64,000 nt of DNA. Origin: Bryoerythrophyllum caledonicum (taxonomy: Eukaryota; Streptophyta; Bryopsida; Pottiales; Pottiaceae). The stretch spans positions 13,397,218 through 13,461,217 of the forward strand of contig OZ020514.1 of the NCBI GenBank assembly GCA_963971425.1, written 5' to 3'. The position numbers and the translations under genes are program-made. The notes beneath the pieces are model-generated. The model ran no database searches. It saw only the letters and a program-made list of their open reading frames with translations, and was not told the origin of the DNA. Below are positions 12,896 through 24,951 of this stretch, piece after piece. Each line of letters opens with the position of its first letter. The first letter of the stretch is position 1.

Positions 12896-13005
12896 GTTTA
12901 GGGTGAGGGTTAGGGTTTGGTTTTTGTGTGAGTTTTGGTGAGTTTTGGTGAGGGTTAGGGTTTGGTTGTGTGAGTTTGGTGAATTTTGGTGAGGGTTAGG
13001 GCGCG
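12896..13005 (+). repeat. TTTAGGG-like tandem repeat inside MULE B
   Basis: About three imperfect copies of a unit containing GGTGAGGGTTAGGGTTTGG separated by TGTGTGAGTTT. The GTTAGGGTTT core resembles plant telomere repeat, but the array is short, interspersed and internal to a transposon, so it is not a telomere. Confidence 0.75.
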
Positions 13006-13480
13006 GCAGACCGCGAGAGAGTTTAGGCAAATTGCGAGCAGGGCGCGTGAGACCGCCAGCAGGGTGTAACGAGAAAGCGAGCACAACGCGAGCTGAGCGC
13101 GGGAGAGCTAGCAGAGCGCGACCAAACACCACGACCAGAGAGCGCGAGCAGGGCGCGACCATAGCGCGAGCAGGGAGCACGACCAAGGTTTGAAGGAATC
13201 GCGACCAGGGTTTGAAGGGAGTGCGAGCAGGGTTTGATCGGAGCGCGATCAGGGTTTGAGTAGAGCACGCGCAGGTGCGGGAGAGCGAGCAGAGCGCGAG
13301 CTGGGCGCGGGAGAACGCGAGCTGGGCGTGAGCTGGGCGCCGGAGAGCGCGAACTGGGCGTGAGCTGGGCGCGGTTTAGGGTTTGAGCTGGGCGTGACCT
13401 GGGCGCAGGAGAGCACGAGCTGGGCGCGAGCTGGGTGTGGACGAGCGCGACCTAGGCGCGAGCTGGGCGCGGGAGAGGTC
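13005..13480 (+). repeat. GC-rich minisatellite, GCGCGAGCTGGGCG family
   Basis: Degenerate repeats of phrases such as GCGCGAGCTGGGCGCGGGAG, changing by a few bases per copy, directly inside the left subterminal repeat. Open frames on both strands here are low-complexity by-products. The position between the terminal arm and the zinc-finger gene would suit a promoter or leader, but no promoter element can be assigned. Confidence 0.75.
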
Positions 13481-14505
13481 GACTAGGGCGACGAGGACCG
13501 CGGGCAGAGGTTGCGGGTGGAGTGCCGATCGCGTGCAGTGCCAAGGCGAGGTAGAACGCGACAAGGGCATAAGGTGAGCCATTCCAGGGTTTCGGGTTTT
13601 TTTTCGTGCCTTAGTTTCTTACTGTCATGCTTTCTGTTTTGTTGTCTTTGGATAGTTGGCCGTGGATGTGTTTGTTTAGGTTGGGCATTTAGGCGGTGCA
13701 TGCAATATGGAGAATTGTTAGGCGCGTGGACTGTGGTTGTTTTAGAGTAGGTATGGTTTTTGTTTTGGTTGCGCAATTAGCTTATAGGAAGGCCTGTTGT
13801 GTTACGGTTTCGTGTTTAGGTGGATTATTGGATACGGTTAAGGTGGAGGTCAGGGTCGCGAGAGCGCTAATTTGCAAGCCAATTGCGAGCACTGGCTTCT
13901 GGTTTCCATTGAGGGTTAGGTGTGTTTCGGGTAAGCGTCTCTTCTTTCTCCATGTCAGAGTTTAGTGATTTTTCCTTCTAGTCTCTTATATTTCTCCCAT
14001 CTGACATTTTCCATGTTTTATTTTTTTAATTTTTTTTCAACCCTTGCTGTGATTGATAAGTGCTGTCAAACCTCTTGTGCCTTAGTAGCAGCAGGCCAGT
14101 TTTTGCAACACCGCTATCTCAATAGTTGGTTGCTCTACCATCACCATGCTACACCAGATGATGCAAGCCAAGATGCACCTCCCATGGCCATAGTAACATT
14201 GTTCATGTTAAACTTAGTTCATGGTTTAGGGTAGGCCAGAGTATTTTAGAGTTAATTCATATGTAGGGTGTATGGTTTAGGGTTTTAGAAATTCAGATCT
14301 GGCTTTTGAAGAGTATTGCCAACCTTTATCATCATGGCCATTGTGATTGAAAGGTTGGTGAGAGTCTGTGACCACATTACTCGTGTATTTTGCATGTTTC
14401 ATTTAATATATTCATACATAGGCCAAGATCTACTTAGACCAACTTCTTCCATGTTTCTATTGTGCTGGCCTGCCTTACGCATACTTGATTGTGGCTTGGG
14501 CTTAG

Positions 14506-17500
14506 GTGAGAGACCCGGGTGTCTCAGACCTAAGGAATCTACGAATTGAGGATGTTGTGGAGGTGCTCAGGGCCAGGGCCAGGGCCACGATATTGGATGA
14601 GGCCTCACTAAGTGCTTATTGGCGGGACTATATCAAACACTACAAATCTGGCATTGTTCCCCAGGTACGTGTAGTCCTGCCCTTCATTAAATGTTTGCAC
14701 ATATTCTGGCTTGCCCTATTCTAATAGAAGATGTCCCATGTGTAGCTTACGGTGGAGGGTAAATTCAGTGAAGAGGGGGTTATAGTATGCCAGAGCCAAT
14801 GGATGCGCTGCATTCCAAACCGTAGCGCATTCACCATCTCCGAATACGAGTTGCTAATGGTAGAGATCAACACCCTCTGGAGGCGCGAGAAACCACGGGT
14901 GGGAGGCTCCACTGCGCGGGCGAAGGTCCCTTTCTTTTGCCGGTACTGTGGCCAGGACTTCATCGACAAGTCGGCACTCGGATATCACCGGCAGGAGCGA
15001 CTTTGCAAGGAATTCGATTACGAGCAAGAAGGGGACTTGGAGATCTATCCTTCGCGTAGAGTCGACGGCAATAGGGAGGCCCGTCATGTTTTCCAGAAGT
15101 ATTACATTCCCATTCCTTTTGTGATGACAGGCAAGACAACGAAGTGGACGAAGGACACAGGTACCAGCCCGGCCCCTCCACCACTTTCAAATCCAATAGA
15201 GGTCCTTAGTTCTGAGGAGGACGATGGGCCAAACCGGAAACAGAGACCGGGGATTCACTCCACTTTCTCGAATGTAGCCATGGCCGGTATGTCGATTGCG
15301 GATCTCATGGCTGCGTCCCGGAGTGCAGGGCAGAGTTTGCAGCCAAAAAGGAGAGGACTTAAGCGTGAGGGAGACAACCGCGGTGAAGCTGGCCAGCATC
15401 GAACTCCACCGAGGGCTGCCAAGCGGCAGCGTGCTCCTGCGGCGGCCACATCCACACCCTCAACGTCCAAGCGGAATCTCCGACACAGGCCACCCCAGCG
15501 TTTGCCTCCGGAGGCCACAACCCCACTCGGGGGAGCTCATCCTCCCCATTCCAGCCATCATGCCGAAGCTCTTGTACACGGTTCTCCCGGTGATCCAGCC
15601 AATGCTCCACTTCTACTTCAGTTTAGGGCTGTTGACCCTCTTCAGACACGCCGCGTTCCGGAGGACACCCCCCGCCAAGCAGTCCAGGATATGTCGGGCC
15701 TATGCCGAACAGCCCAGCGCAGGACAGTCCAGGCCTTGGGGGACCTGCCCCGGACAGTCCCCACTGCGGCCAGACCGAAGATGGCTTTCAGCGCGAAGTT
15801 CCAGATTGGCGGGCAAGCGATTCGAGGGCCCGGGAACTCGCGAAGATCATATGAGAGGCCAAACTCAAATTTCTGGATGTTAATCCAGATTTGGAGCCGG
15901 ATGCCCTTGCAGCGGCTCGTGGATTATATTTGCTTGTGAAGTTGACAGATGATGTCATTCCATTGACGGAGTTGAACGAATTGGAGAGGCTCGTATCCAC
16001 GCTACGGGCAATGCACGGCAATGGACGATTGCCAAAGTTACTTTTCCGCGCTTGGGGAGCAGTCCACTGCATCTTTCAACTCCTTGGAAGTTGCTGGCCA
16101 CGTCTATTTCCACTTTTGTACCACACATAACAATTGTGATTGATAACAATGCATGTGTCCAATTTGGATTTTGCAGGACGCGATTTCTACCCGTGACCTG
16201 GATGCCATCGATGCTTGTAAAGATGTTTTCATGCGGCAGACAGAGGCCTTGATGGAGGAGGAGATCGAGAAGTTCTACCTCCACCACGATGAGGTATTTA
16301 CCTACGAAGACCGCCTCCGACATTGGTAGGCAAAGGTTGCAGAGACCGCGGAAGGGAGGAGTGCATATATTTCTCATTCCATTGGCGCATATGATCATCG
16401 CGTCGCCATCGACTTAGAGAGTTCTCAGTGGGCATGGTCTCCACTTTTTCTTGTTTTTAGTATGCTACCGATTCCACCTGTCATAGAGCGTCCCTTTTTG
16501 CATTTTGACGTGGAGTTTGATGTGTTAACATCATGGATGTTAGAGGAGGAGCGGGGCGGCAAGCTGAATATCACACCGCCACCGTTTGCACGCACTCTGA
16601 AGTTGCATTCGTGCAATGTCAGAGGCTACAAGGTGCCCATGACGTGTCCTGTGCGTGGATTACCGGCAGATGGAAGTGTGGATGGACCAGTGTCTAAGGT
16701 GTTCACAGCCATGCGTGAACTCGTCCGCATGGGGAAGATTTATTTTCCCGACATGGTTACCACCAGACCAGATTTCAACGCTTTTCGAGATATGCAGGGC
16801 GATGCGAGACATCAGCTCCGAGCTGCGCAGTGGATATGTTCACTGGTTGCGGAAAATGTTTGTGTTCGCGTGCTGTGACATCTTGCAAGCGAACATGGCC
16901 GATGAGCTTTGCAAGTTGTGGATCAAGGATGGGTCGATTGTGTTGCCATTGGAGAGTCCTAGGTTTGAGCATGTTCTCCTCTTGCGTGAGAATATCTCTT
17001 TGGGCTATGCTCTAGGTTTTGTAGAGGCTATGGGTGAATGGCCAGCAGGTATCCAGGAGTGGCTGCACCTTGTGTCCAGAGATCTGATGGTGGCTAGTGT
17101 TGCAGCTTGCTGTGCGAAGTTGGACAAGATCATTGTAGATGGTGACCAGGCGGAATTCACTGGCTCCATGGAAGCTCAGCTACCCAGCTCATTCGAGGCG
17201 GCCAATGACTCGTTCGCGGAGGCCTTGGTCGTAGCCAAAAACATTTTGGCTGCAGGTTTTGGGCGTGCGGAGGAAGCACAGTTACTCTCCGGAGTGACAT
17301 TGGTGGCGGGCATGCCCAATACTGCCGTGGGCACATCAGAAGTGACTTCCGTTGCTGCGTACTCCACGGCTGTCCTGGCAGCTGTAGGCCCTCCCGCGCT
17401 GCCACCTGCAGTCCCTCCCGTAGTTCCTCTGGAGGTGACCTCTACGGTTGGCCTGACCACGGTTCTGGTCGATGTTTCCATTGATGGAGAAGGCCATGCA

Positions 17501-17518
17501 ATTGTGACGACATATTAG
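14506..17518 (+). pseudogene. MULE B second gene, C2HC zinc-finger protein of unknown role
   Basis: Plus-strand spliced gene facing the transposase. An exon ends at 14664 (donor GTACGT) and the next begins at 14746 after TGTAG, in frame across the junction (GIVPQ then LTVEGKF). The second exon holds one zinc finger, CRYCGQDF...YHRQERLC (C-x2-C-x12-H-x5-C), near residue 60 of that exon, then a basic, Pro-rich linker. Coding signal then changes frame between about 15.65 and 15.89 kb, with a TGA before KLKFLDVNPDLEP. Further exons start at 16176 (after TTTGCAG) and about 16460; the last open frame ends at 17518 with a Val/Ala/Pro-rich tail. It sits where mudrB sits in MuDR, but I see no sequence kinship. 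It may be a second element gene or captured host sequence. Confidence 0.6.
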
Positions 17519-18430
17519 GCTGCGTAGAAGTCTGGATAGTTCGTCCAATTTTTGTTTTGATTAGACTTAGTAAGTATGGAGGTTCATATTTTTTTTTGGA
17601 AGGTACGCGTGTTCTAGTGCAGGTGTACTTATGATTCCCGTTCAGAGTACATAAACGGGACTTACTCTACATTATATTTTAACGCTATGTATTTACGGTT
17701 TTAATTTTTTCCCACACCGTTGTTAAAACATGAACTTTTTACAATGAGTAGTATTAATCTCTCAATGCATTTTATATATGATGGACGGCCTATGGTTGGA
17801 TGGAAGGCCGGGAACATTGCCTTGAACCTGGCCTAAACTCTCTGGTCCCACTTAGGAACATGTAAAGCATTAATGTTGGACTAAATGATAAAAGGAGGAG
17901 GGAAATCGCAAGGGACAACTAATACCGGAAAGAAGGAAAGAAGGAATCAAATGTTTACACATTTATGTAGATTTACAAAACGTTCTTAAATATTAAAATA
18001 ACCGATAATCTAGAAAAAGAATTCAGAATTTAAACATGAATTAAATAAGATAAGATTTTCAAATAAAACAAACATGAGACGGAGAAGAAAAAGGACATTA
18101 AATGGTCTTAAAAAAAGCTAAATAAGGAATAGAGTGAGACGGAGAATATGGAAGAGAGGGAGAGTGATGGAGATATTTTCATGGTGCTTTGTTATTATAT
18201 AAAATGTAATTATTGAAATATTGGAGCTATCCTTCACAAAATTAAACTGAAATTGAAAAAATGATGGGGAGGGGTGATCCCATTTCAGAGTTTAGTCCAA
18301 AACGACATTAGTTTAACAAACATCAAACTTCCCGTAGTCAAACAACGTACATAAGGTATATAGCTCGTAGTAGAAATCCAAAAGACTGGGCGGGAAATGC
18401 CAGAACTACTATATAGTTATGGCAAAATTG
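17519..18430. other. Convergent intergenic spacer of MULE B
   Basis: AT-rich sequence between the two converging genes, where both transcripts would end. No coding frame. A Purine-rich stretch (GGAAAGAAGGAAAGAAGGAA) lies near 17,930. Confidence 0.6.
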
Positions 18431-18438
18431 AGAACCTC

Positions 18439-21400
18439 CTATGAGCCACATGTTCGCCGTCTACCTGGCCTCATGGATGATCCAGACTTATGCCTACCTA
18501 ATTCACTACATGCTTTGAATCGCCTTTTGGTGTTACTCCCCTCATTTAAGTAAAAAGACGGTTGAGATGCTGGATGTAGGATGCCTGCATCAGCTCTCGC
18601 CTTCAAGCTTGAGACCTTGCCCTTCAATTCATTGAGGCCAGCCAACAAATGTCTCCGCAAGTCTTCGTTCTGAATCGCAAAGTCATAGAGATCAGCCCAA
18701 GTGGACGTGATATCCGCCAATTGTTTTTGCGGATTTGATGTGTCAATGTCTCTGGCATTTTTACCTTGGGTCTGTGTTGCGCCGGGCACTCCACCCGCCT
18801 TAGGAGGTTCTAGGCCAGCAGGAATTCCTCCCACAACAATGGTACCCCATAGAGTTCTGGCGTACTGTGCAATGGTCGCGTCGTGCACTCCAACATTGAT
18901 ATTAAGCTTAAACACCTTCACAACATGTTTGCAAATGTTCCCCCGCATCCCCAAAGGACACGTACAACGAGCCCAGTCTGTGTTAGGGCTTGCCACCACC
19001 CACACCATTGGGAAGTTCGTCTGACTGGCCACGTATGCTATGTCTTGGTCCAAGTCCATGAAGACATGCCCGTCCGGAATCTCCCTAGCTCGGATGACGG
19101 CGCTGGCCACCATACCTTCGGCCTTGCCGTTCTTGATAAAACCGAAGAGCTTGCACTGAACCTCGTACTAGTAGTGAGTGAGGACATCCTTGACCAAGTG
19201 GTGTATCAACCAGTCCACGCGACGGCCGTTAAACTCTGCCTTGAAGTGGACAGTATGGACTTCACATTAGCATAATAGCTCTCCACAACGGCGTTTGTAT
19301 CCTGATTTGCATGTGGAACGGATCTGAATCCTGTAACCCACATTTCTAGCTTTGAAATCCAAGTCTTTTCGAAATAGTTGAAGAAAGTCTTGGCCCCGTC
19401 TTCATACATATTCTGCAGCTACTGGAACCTGGCCTTGGAATTCTGCACTACAGATTCGCCCTCCAGAATTCCATTCTCATACATTAAATCGGCACAGTCC
19501 TTCAAAATGTGAGTACGTAGGTAGTTGGCCTTGATTTTCTGCATAGCATTTTCAAGCCAAGCCTTGCGTACATGCCATAGGCAAAGAAAGATCTTAACCT
19601 CGTCAATGCCATCCCGTTCAGGCCACACCTCCCTACACAGAAATCCCGGCAAGTTTAGTCCTATGGCCAGTACTACGCGTGTTCGGGCCTCAAGCTACTT
19701 AAACCATGTCAGGAAGGGCAGCATGATACGTGATGGCATTCAGTTCAGCCTGGTCATTGTCGGTGACGACAACATTAGGCCGCCAACCTGGTTGTACTGA
19801 GATACATCGATCTCTAAGCTTCTTGAGCCAAACAACAATGTCCTCTTGACGGCTCTTACCCTGAATTGTGAATGCCACTGGAATAACTTCTTCCCACTCA
19901 TCAAAAACCATGACTGTGTACAAAGGATACTGCAGGCCAGGCACAATCAAATAGTTAGAAGAGCAACCAGAAATGTGGATGCAGCATCATCTTGGCAAGG
20001 TTTAGGTGATTGGATACCTTAGGCAGATTTGTACCGAAGGTGGCATCTATCCCAAGTGCACGTCTATTTCCGTGTCTTACCATCATTTGGAGCTGCCACT
20101 CAGTTTGGATGGCGATGGAGAAGGGGTCGTCATTTGCTAGAGGCTCATTTAAATCTATGTTCCCATATTCGTTATAATGGTAGAATGACTCAGGATTCTC
20201 CTCTTTCCATATTCGAACACTAAGGGCATCTCGGGGGTGCTTCTCCCAAAGTTCCTTAGCAAGGGTTTTAGCAATGTTGTAGACATCTCTAGGCATGACA
20301 AACGTATCCCTAGTCAGTGGTACGTTTAATGTAGCACAACAAAGAACCTCCGCTTTGTGGTCAGCCATCACTTGAGCTGGAGACTTTCCACTTCGCAGGG
20401 AGCTTTGAATCCAGTCCTTCCTGGCATGTGAAAGTCGACCGGATAACCCTGCCCTCTGGCCACCAAAATCTAGACCATGGCAGGGGTTCCCCTCATTGTT
20501 GATGTGGTCCATACAATGGAAGTGTATCGTGCACAAGGTTGGATCGAGCAAAAGTTGTTTTGCAACGAAGCAACATTGACAACCTCGTTTGATTGACATA
20601 CGTGCCTATATTATGCCAACTCGGGTCTTGCGCCTAGGTGTAGCGGCTTCGTCAATAGTATTCTGTGCGGCTAGAAGCTTGGCCTGGGCCTCCTCAATCG
20701 TGGCCTGCATTTCATCATCCTCTTCCATGGCCTCAACGTTCAAATCAATTTCCTTCTCGGTTGTGCTCTCTAGTTGTGACCGACTGTGTTTCGTACCCTT
20801 GCCTTTCCCCGAGGCAGCCATCACATACTGTTGAATGATCTTCTTCGCCCTCTGGATAGTTTTGTTTCGATTGGTGGACTTCCGCCGATCCGTCAAAGTG
20901 TGGGCAAATACTCTTTGAACTTCAGCTTTATACTGGCTTGAGCGGTCCTTCGGGCCAAATGGGCAAGTAAACCTGAAGAAAGGAAAGCCGGGAATGTGAG
21001 GATTGATCCCTATTAAGGGGGCATGTAATGTAAATCAGTAATTGTTGGCAAGGAATACTTACTTGATTTCTTGTATGGCAGATTCAGACCGGGTTTGTGT
21101 TCTCTCAATGTCCTTTTTGTTGCTCTTGAAATTGTGATTGTTGTCCTCAAGAAAGGTACAAGGGTATTGTTGAGTACTCATCTCACCCTCAAGGAAATCC
21201 TCCAATCTGTCCCATAATATTGTGGCCATCTTAATGGTTTTTTTTTCCTCCCCCTTGATTCACTTTATCGCTCCATTGAAGATCTGCACGATCGAAGGGT
21301 CTGGGTGGTGGCCTCTGTACACTATCGCAAACCTTCTCCAAAATATTCCTTGACTAAGGCTTGTTGAAAGATTGTGGGGGTATGTCAGTGGCAGCTAGAC

Positions 21401-21720
21401 TAGGGCATTTGAAGTCAGGTGGGCAGGGCACAGATTCAGGCACGTGTTCTGGTACAGGCTGACTGCCCGGGCCAAGGTGGAGAACATTCGAGAGGCAGTG
21501 ATGAGGTTCACGGCCATGCAGGCCAGGTCCTATAGGGGCGGAGGGAAATTGGCACGGGTCATCTGTACGGCAATAGTCGTGCTCAGAACAGGGGGGGGGG
21601 TGGCCTAAGTCGTCGAAGGCAGTTCCAGCGGGCACAAATGATTCTCTGAGGAAGTGATATCTGTGTAGTCCTGCCCTGCAAGGTCGGGTTCAAGTTCTAG
21701 ATCTACATTTGGTTCCATTG
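18439..21720 (-). pseudogene. MULE B transposase with SWIM zinc finger, decayed
   Basis: Minus-strand MULE transposase, a paralogue of the gene at 2.1-5.1 kb along its whole length. Pieces in order: N-terminal exon about 21,060-21,700, central exon about 20,000-20,970 (linker, then KRGCQCCF and IDATFGT), exon 19,699-19,950 (YPLYTVMVFDEW, VTDNDQAEL), then LCLWHVRKAW (19.6 kb), VVESYY (19.3 kb) and the SWIM finger CTCPLGMRGNICKH (18.95 kb). The last part is a tail with LHPASQPSFYL. D, D and E of the presumed catalytic triad are visible. In-frame TAG codons interrupt it, for example before ARMSIKRG near 20,610, before LQNMYEDG near 19,420 and in HYxYEVQC near 19,170, where gene A has Trp. Promoter expected in the right terminal repeat. 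Confidence 0.85.
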
Positions 21721-22118
21721 AAACACTAAACCGCACACTATATAGATCTTAATAAAACAAAACGGAAATCAAGATCCGAACAAAATGAAATCCAAGATCC
21801 AAACACGAAAATCTCCACGGAAGCTATTCATTGTAAGCAACTTCGCCAAAACAGCCATGGAACTCAATGCACACTAAGATATGGTCTAGATTCAGCATCA
21901 ACTTCTTGCCTTTCAAAAAAACAACTTGGAGGCATGCAAGAAACCGCATTCCATTCGAGCATGATTGACATACCCTAAACCACGCTTTAGCACCATGCTC
22001 TCATGCAACTCTGCACATATGTGTAGAAAACAAAGCAACACAAAAACCTCCAATCTAGAATGCCGATGGCAAGTTCAATATCCTTGTTGTTGCACCCCAA
22101 CGACAATCCCTATATACG
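21721..22118. other. MULE B right subterminal spacer
   Basis: AT-rich sequence between the transposase start and the right terminal repeat; probably leader and promoter-proximal DNA of the transposase gene. It lacks the tandem repeats seen at the left end. Confidence 0.5.
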
Positions 22119-22485
22119 AACATTCTCCTTGGCCTGCAATAGCATGGTGCAAACCCCAAACCCTCATCAATGTCGAGGATGGCTATGGCAGGCTGGGCAA
22201 GGTGCCAAGATCCTTTTTTCGGCTGCTACATTACTGCCGGTCAGGGTTGATGACGCGTGGGCTGCCCGGTGAAGGGAAGGACGGGCTGGGGGAAAAAAAA
22301 GAAGGGTTTGGGCACGGACGGCCGGGCTCATGCGCGGACGGGAAGAAGACCGGGCTGGGCTGGGCGGACGGGGGGAAACCGGGTTGGGCTGGCCGGGTCC
22401 GAGAAGGAGGGTCGGAGCCGAAGGCAACCACCCTAACGAGGCTGCAGCTTGGGCCAACGTTCGTCGGGGTGAATTAGCCAGATCC
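22119..22485 (-). repeat. Right terminal inverted repeat of MULE B
   Basis: Inverted partner of 12496-12861. It ends GGTGAATTAGCCAGATCC directly before the duplicated GCACACATG. The arms differ by many substitutions and small indels, suggesting the insertion is not recent. Confidence 0.92.
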
Positions 22486-22494
22486 GCACACATG
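22486..22494. repeat. Right target-site duplication of MULE B
   Basis: GCACACATG, matching GCACATATG at 12487-12495 except for one transition. Confidence 0.8.
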
Positions 22495-23087
22495 TTGGAA
22501 ATCAGATTCGCCGCCTCTAGTACACAATTCTCGTCTGTTCATCCTTACTGGTGATTATAATTTATTTCTAAAGTTCTTGGAAATCAAGAACGCCATCATT
22601 TCTTAAAGACACGTCCATCATCCACTGCTACTCTATCAAATAAGATATTTTGTAGATACAATCGATGGCCTCCAATAACAACTCCACGCTGGAAAAGCCG
22701 GCGTGACCCTCTAATTTGGTCACTGCCTGCAGGAGTTTCTTAATTTATAAATCAATGGGGCCCACTTGAGCTTCCTCCCTCCTCTGCCTCGTCTCACCAC
22801 CCCACTTATTTTTTTCATTTGTTTCTCATATTATGTTCAGGATGGCAAGCATGCGGTGCGAGCATATAGACACTGTTGTTTTCCATTGGGATTGGCAAAC
22901 AATGCCCATCACTTTTGATGTGGGAGAGGGTGGCCACGCGACAGTTAGTAGTTGACGATTATCTCCGCGGCTGCACATCGTAGAAAACAGTTTCCATGTA
23001 GATACGGATGTATCTGACCCTGTCACCAACAAGGTCACATATACAATTGCTTAGTTGTCATGCACTTGTCCTGATGGTGAAGTTTAG
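22495..23087. other. Spacer right of MULE B
   Basis: No gene recognised. Ordinary mixed sequence; the last part may already belong to the transposase-like relic that follows. Confidence 0.4.
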
Positions 23088-24560
23088 TTGTTAAAGCCTG
23101 GGATTTATCGTGTGCATGGAACCAAGGACAATTCAGCGGATATGGCATCAAACACTTTAACTCCTAGAAGATCTACGAGTGCTATCAATGTCACCCTATT
23201 GCTCCACAAGGTAAAACTAGAGCCTCAAGGTATTCTTGTAGTTCTTCTTAGAAACAATTCCGATAACTACTACAGCCGTTCCACCCCAGATACTAGTTCT
23301 CTTGTGCCTGATTCTACTCCGACTGCTCGTCACTCCGATCCCTCTTGTTGTCCCCATCCGGCTAGTTCTAAACCTCCACTCCCCCTCGTTGATAGCATCA
23401 TGCAATGCCTCCGCCAATTGAGCACAACCCGGAGTGCAAAGTTATTCCTTAGCAAATTAGATTACAATTCGATTCCAATAATGAAGGTGGATTATCTCCC
23501 TCCAGACTTCGATGGGAGCGTCATATTTGAACTACCACCAATGGGGAAGTATCCGCCATCACGTACGATTGGTCACCTGCTCGGAATGGATAAGAAGGAT
23601 GACAGCAACGCATGGACTCGAACAGTCACGACGCATATCCAACTCAAGTTCCACCTTACGTTTAGGACGTCAGCCTGTTTGGAACACCTTCGGTAGAACA
23701 GTCGTTCTTGCGACTATTTGAGGGAACCCCATTGTTCGTCATCTATAAGTGAAACGGAATGGGAGGGTACTGACAATTTAGGAACTATTCCCTGTCATTG
23801 ACAAGTTCAAGCACATGTTCTCCCCTAATATTTGAAATGTAGTGACCACTTTTCGATATCTTTGTCTTTTTGGAGTAATGGACATCATTACCAAATTGAG
23901 AGTCTGTAGTAATTGGGCCTTTGTCTGCGAGAACCATTTTCTGGACAACGGTCAGATTTTGATAAGGTCTTCATCTTTAAGATGGCGGAAGTTGGTTATG
24001 GAAGCAAAGTTGATCTGGTCAAGCGGATGCAAACAGAGGTGACTTGGAGGACGCTTGGATGATGTTCAACCATGTCTGACGCGTAAATTCTTGGACCACC
24101 ATGGCATGCCATGAGTACGATTCAAAACTTATTGTCCTGTTGTGACTTTTGGGGTTGGCGACATGCAATCCAAGGATGTGGCAGCCCAATAGGTGTTCTG
24201 GAAGAATCTGAATGCAATTGCAAGTAGGCATGGCATTCTCAATCCTAATTTCAAAGGATTCATGGTTGACAGCGTACAAGCAAACATGAATGAAGTTTGT
24301 ATTGTGTACGGTACTGGTGACCGCGCACTCCCATTGTTCAATCGAGAGAAAACGTGCCTTTTTCTACAGAACGCAGTTAATCAGGAAGCATACAAAGGCG
24401 GATATGAGAGGAGACTTGCATAACCAACATCATTGTGTTTGCAAGGAGTACAAGAATTCCATCTTCTTGGAGGAAGCATAGAGTAGGTACTTGGCAATTC
24501 AAGCATGGTGGTTGTCCGCTGGAACAACAATATATGAAGGACAACTAAGCCTTGAGTTGT
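23088..24560 (+). pseudogene. Degenerate transposase-like gene relic
   Basis: Plus-strand pieces in shifting frames. 23088-23696 includes KVDYLPPDFDGSVIFELPP and a WTRTVTTHI stretch; about 23,842-24,020 reads TTFRYLCLFGVMDIITKLR; 24193-24423 reads FWKNLNAIASRHGI and GFMVDSVQANMNEV, followed by RENTC-like and tRxLAIQAWW-like sequence near 24.5 kb. I recall this order (YLPP, FGVMDGI, GFMADSAQANW) from a repeat family in plant genomes that appears transposase-like, possibly MULE-related; that recollection is the only basis. The AD/VDSxQAN stretch may contain a catalytic Asp. Several stops and frame changes make it a relic. No ends or duplications were found. Confidence 0.45.
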
Positions 24561-24951
24561 GGCTAGCATTCTGGCATTTGAATATCGTCAGTGGGACGAC
24601 TTCATAGAGCTAGTATGTGCGTGCATTACATGCTTGCTATTCATTCACTTATTTTCAACAGTGGTCGGACTGTTGACATCAATAGTGCTTATTTATTGTT
24701 CCTAAAATCTCCATTCACTTAGCCTTGAGCGGTGCAAGTTTAGTCCACCGCTTTATGTGCTAAAATATTTTTTGATACCAATCCACTAACAACATTGGCA
24801 CCACTTACTTTAAGGCTGCCACATCTATCTAATTGAACTATTCTTTGCAATTACTTGGAGTTCTTTGAATTCTACTTTTTCCAATCAATCTTTTCCTTTC
24901 TATTAATAACTTTAACATATGTGTTCCTTTGCAGGTTTTCTAAAGGTGAAC
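24561..24951. other. Spacer before the 5' LTR
   Basis: No gene or repeat recognised. The base string immediately before the LTR is GTGAAC. Confidence 0.5.

Larger units (their letters stand above)
12496..22485. mobile_element. MULE B, MuDR-like two-gene DNA transposon (9,990 bp)
   Basis: A complete-looking Mutator-like element. Both ends begin with GGATCTGGCTAATTCACC read inward; the inverted arms are about 366 bp and clearly alignable, with scattered differences. A 9-bp near-identical duplication flanks it. Inside are a plus-strand zinc-finger gene starting near the left arm and a minus-strand MULE transposase starting near the right arm, so transcription converges as in maize MuDR (mudrB and mudrA); the parallel is positional only. 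The left side also holds TTTAGGG-like and GC-rich tandem repeats absent from the right. Both genes carry stops or frame changes, so the copy is probably not autonomous now. Confidence 0.9.

Noticed and set aside
12896-13005. Interstitial telomere
   Set aside because: Units are irregular and lie inside a transposon between its arm and a gene.
12623-13776. Several 60-190-residue frames on both strands
   Set aside because: Generated by the GC-rich minisatellite and the MULE arm; composition-driven.
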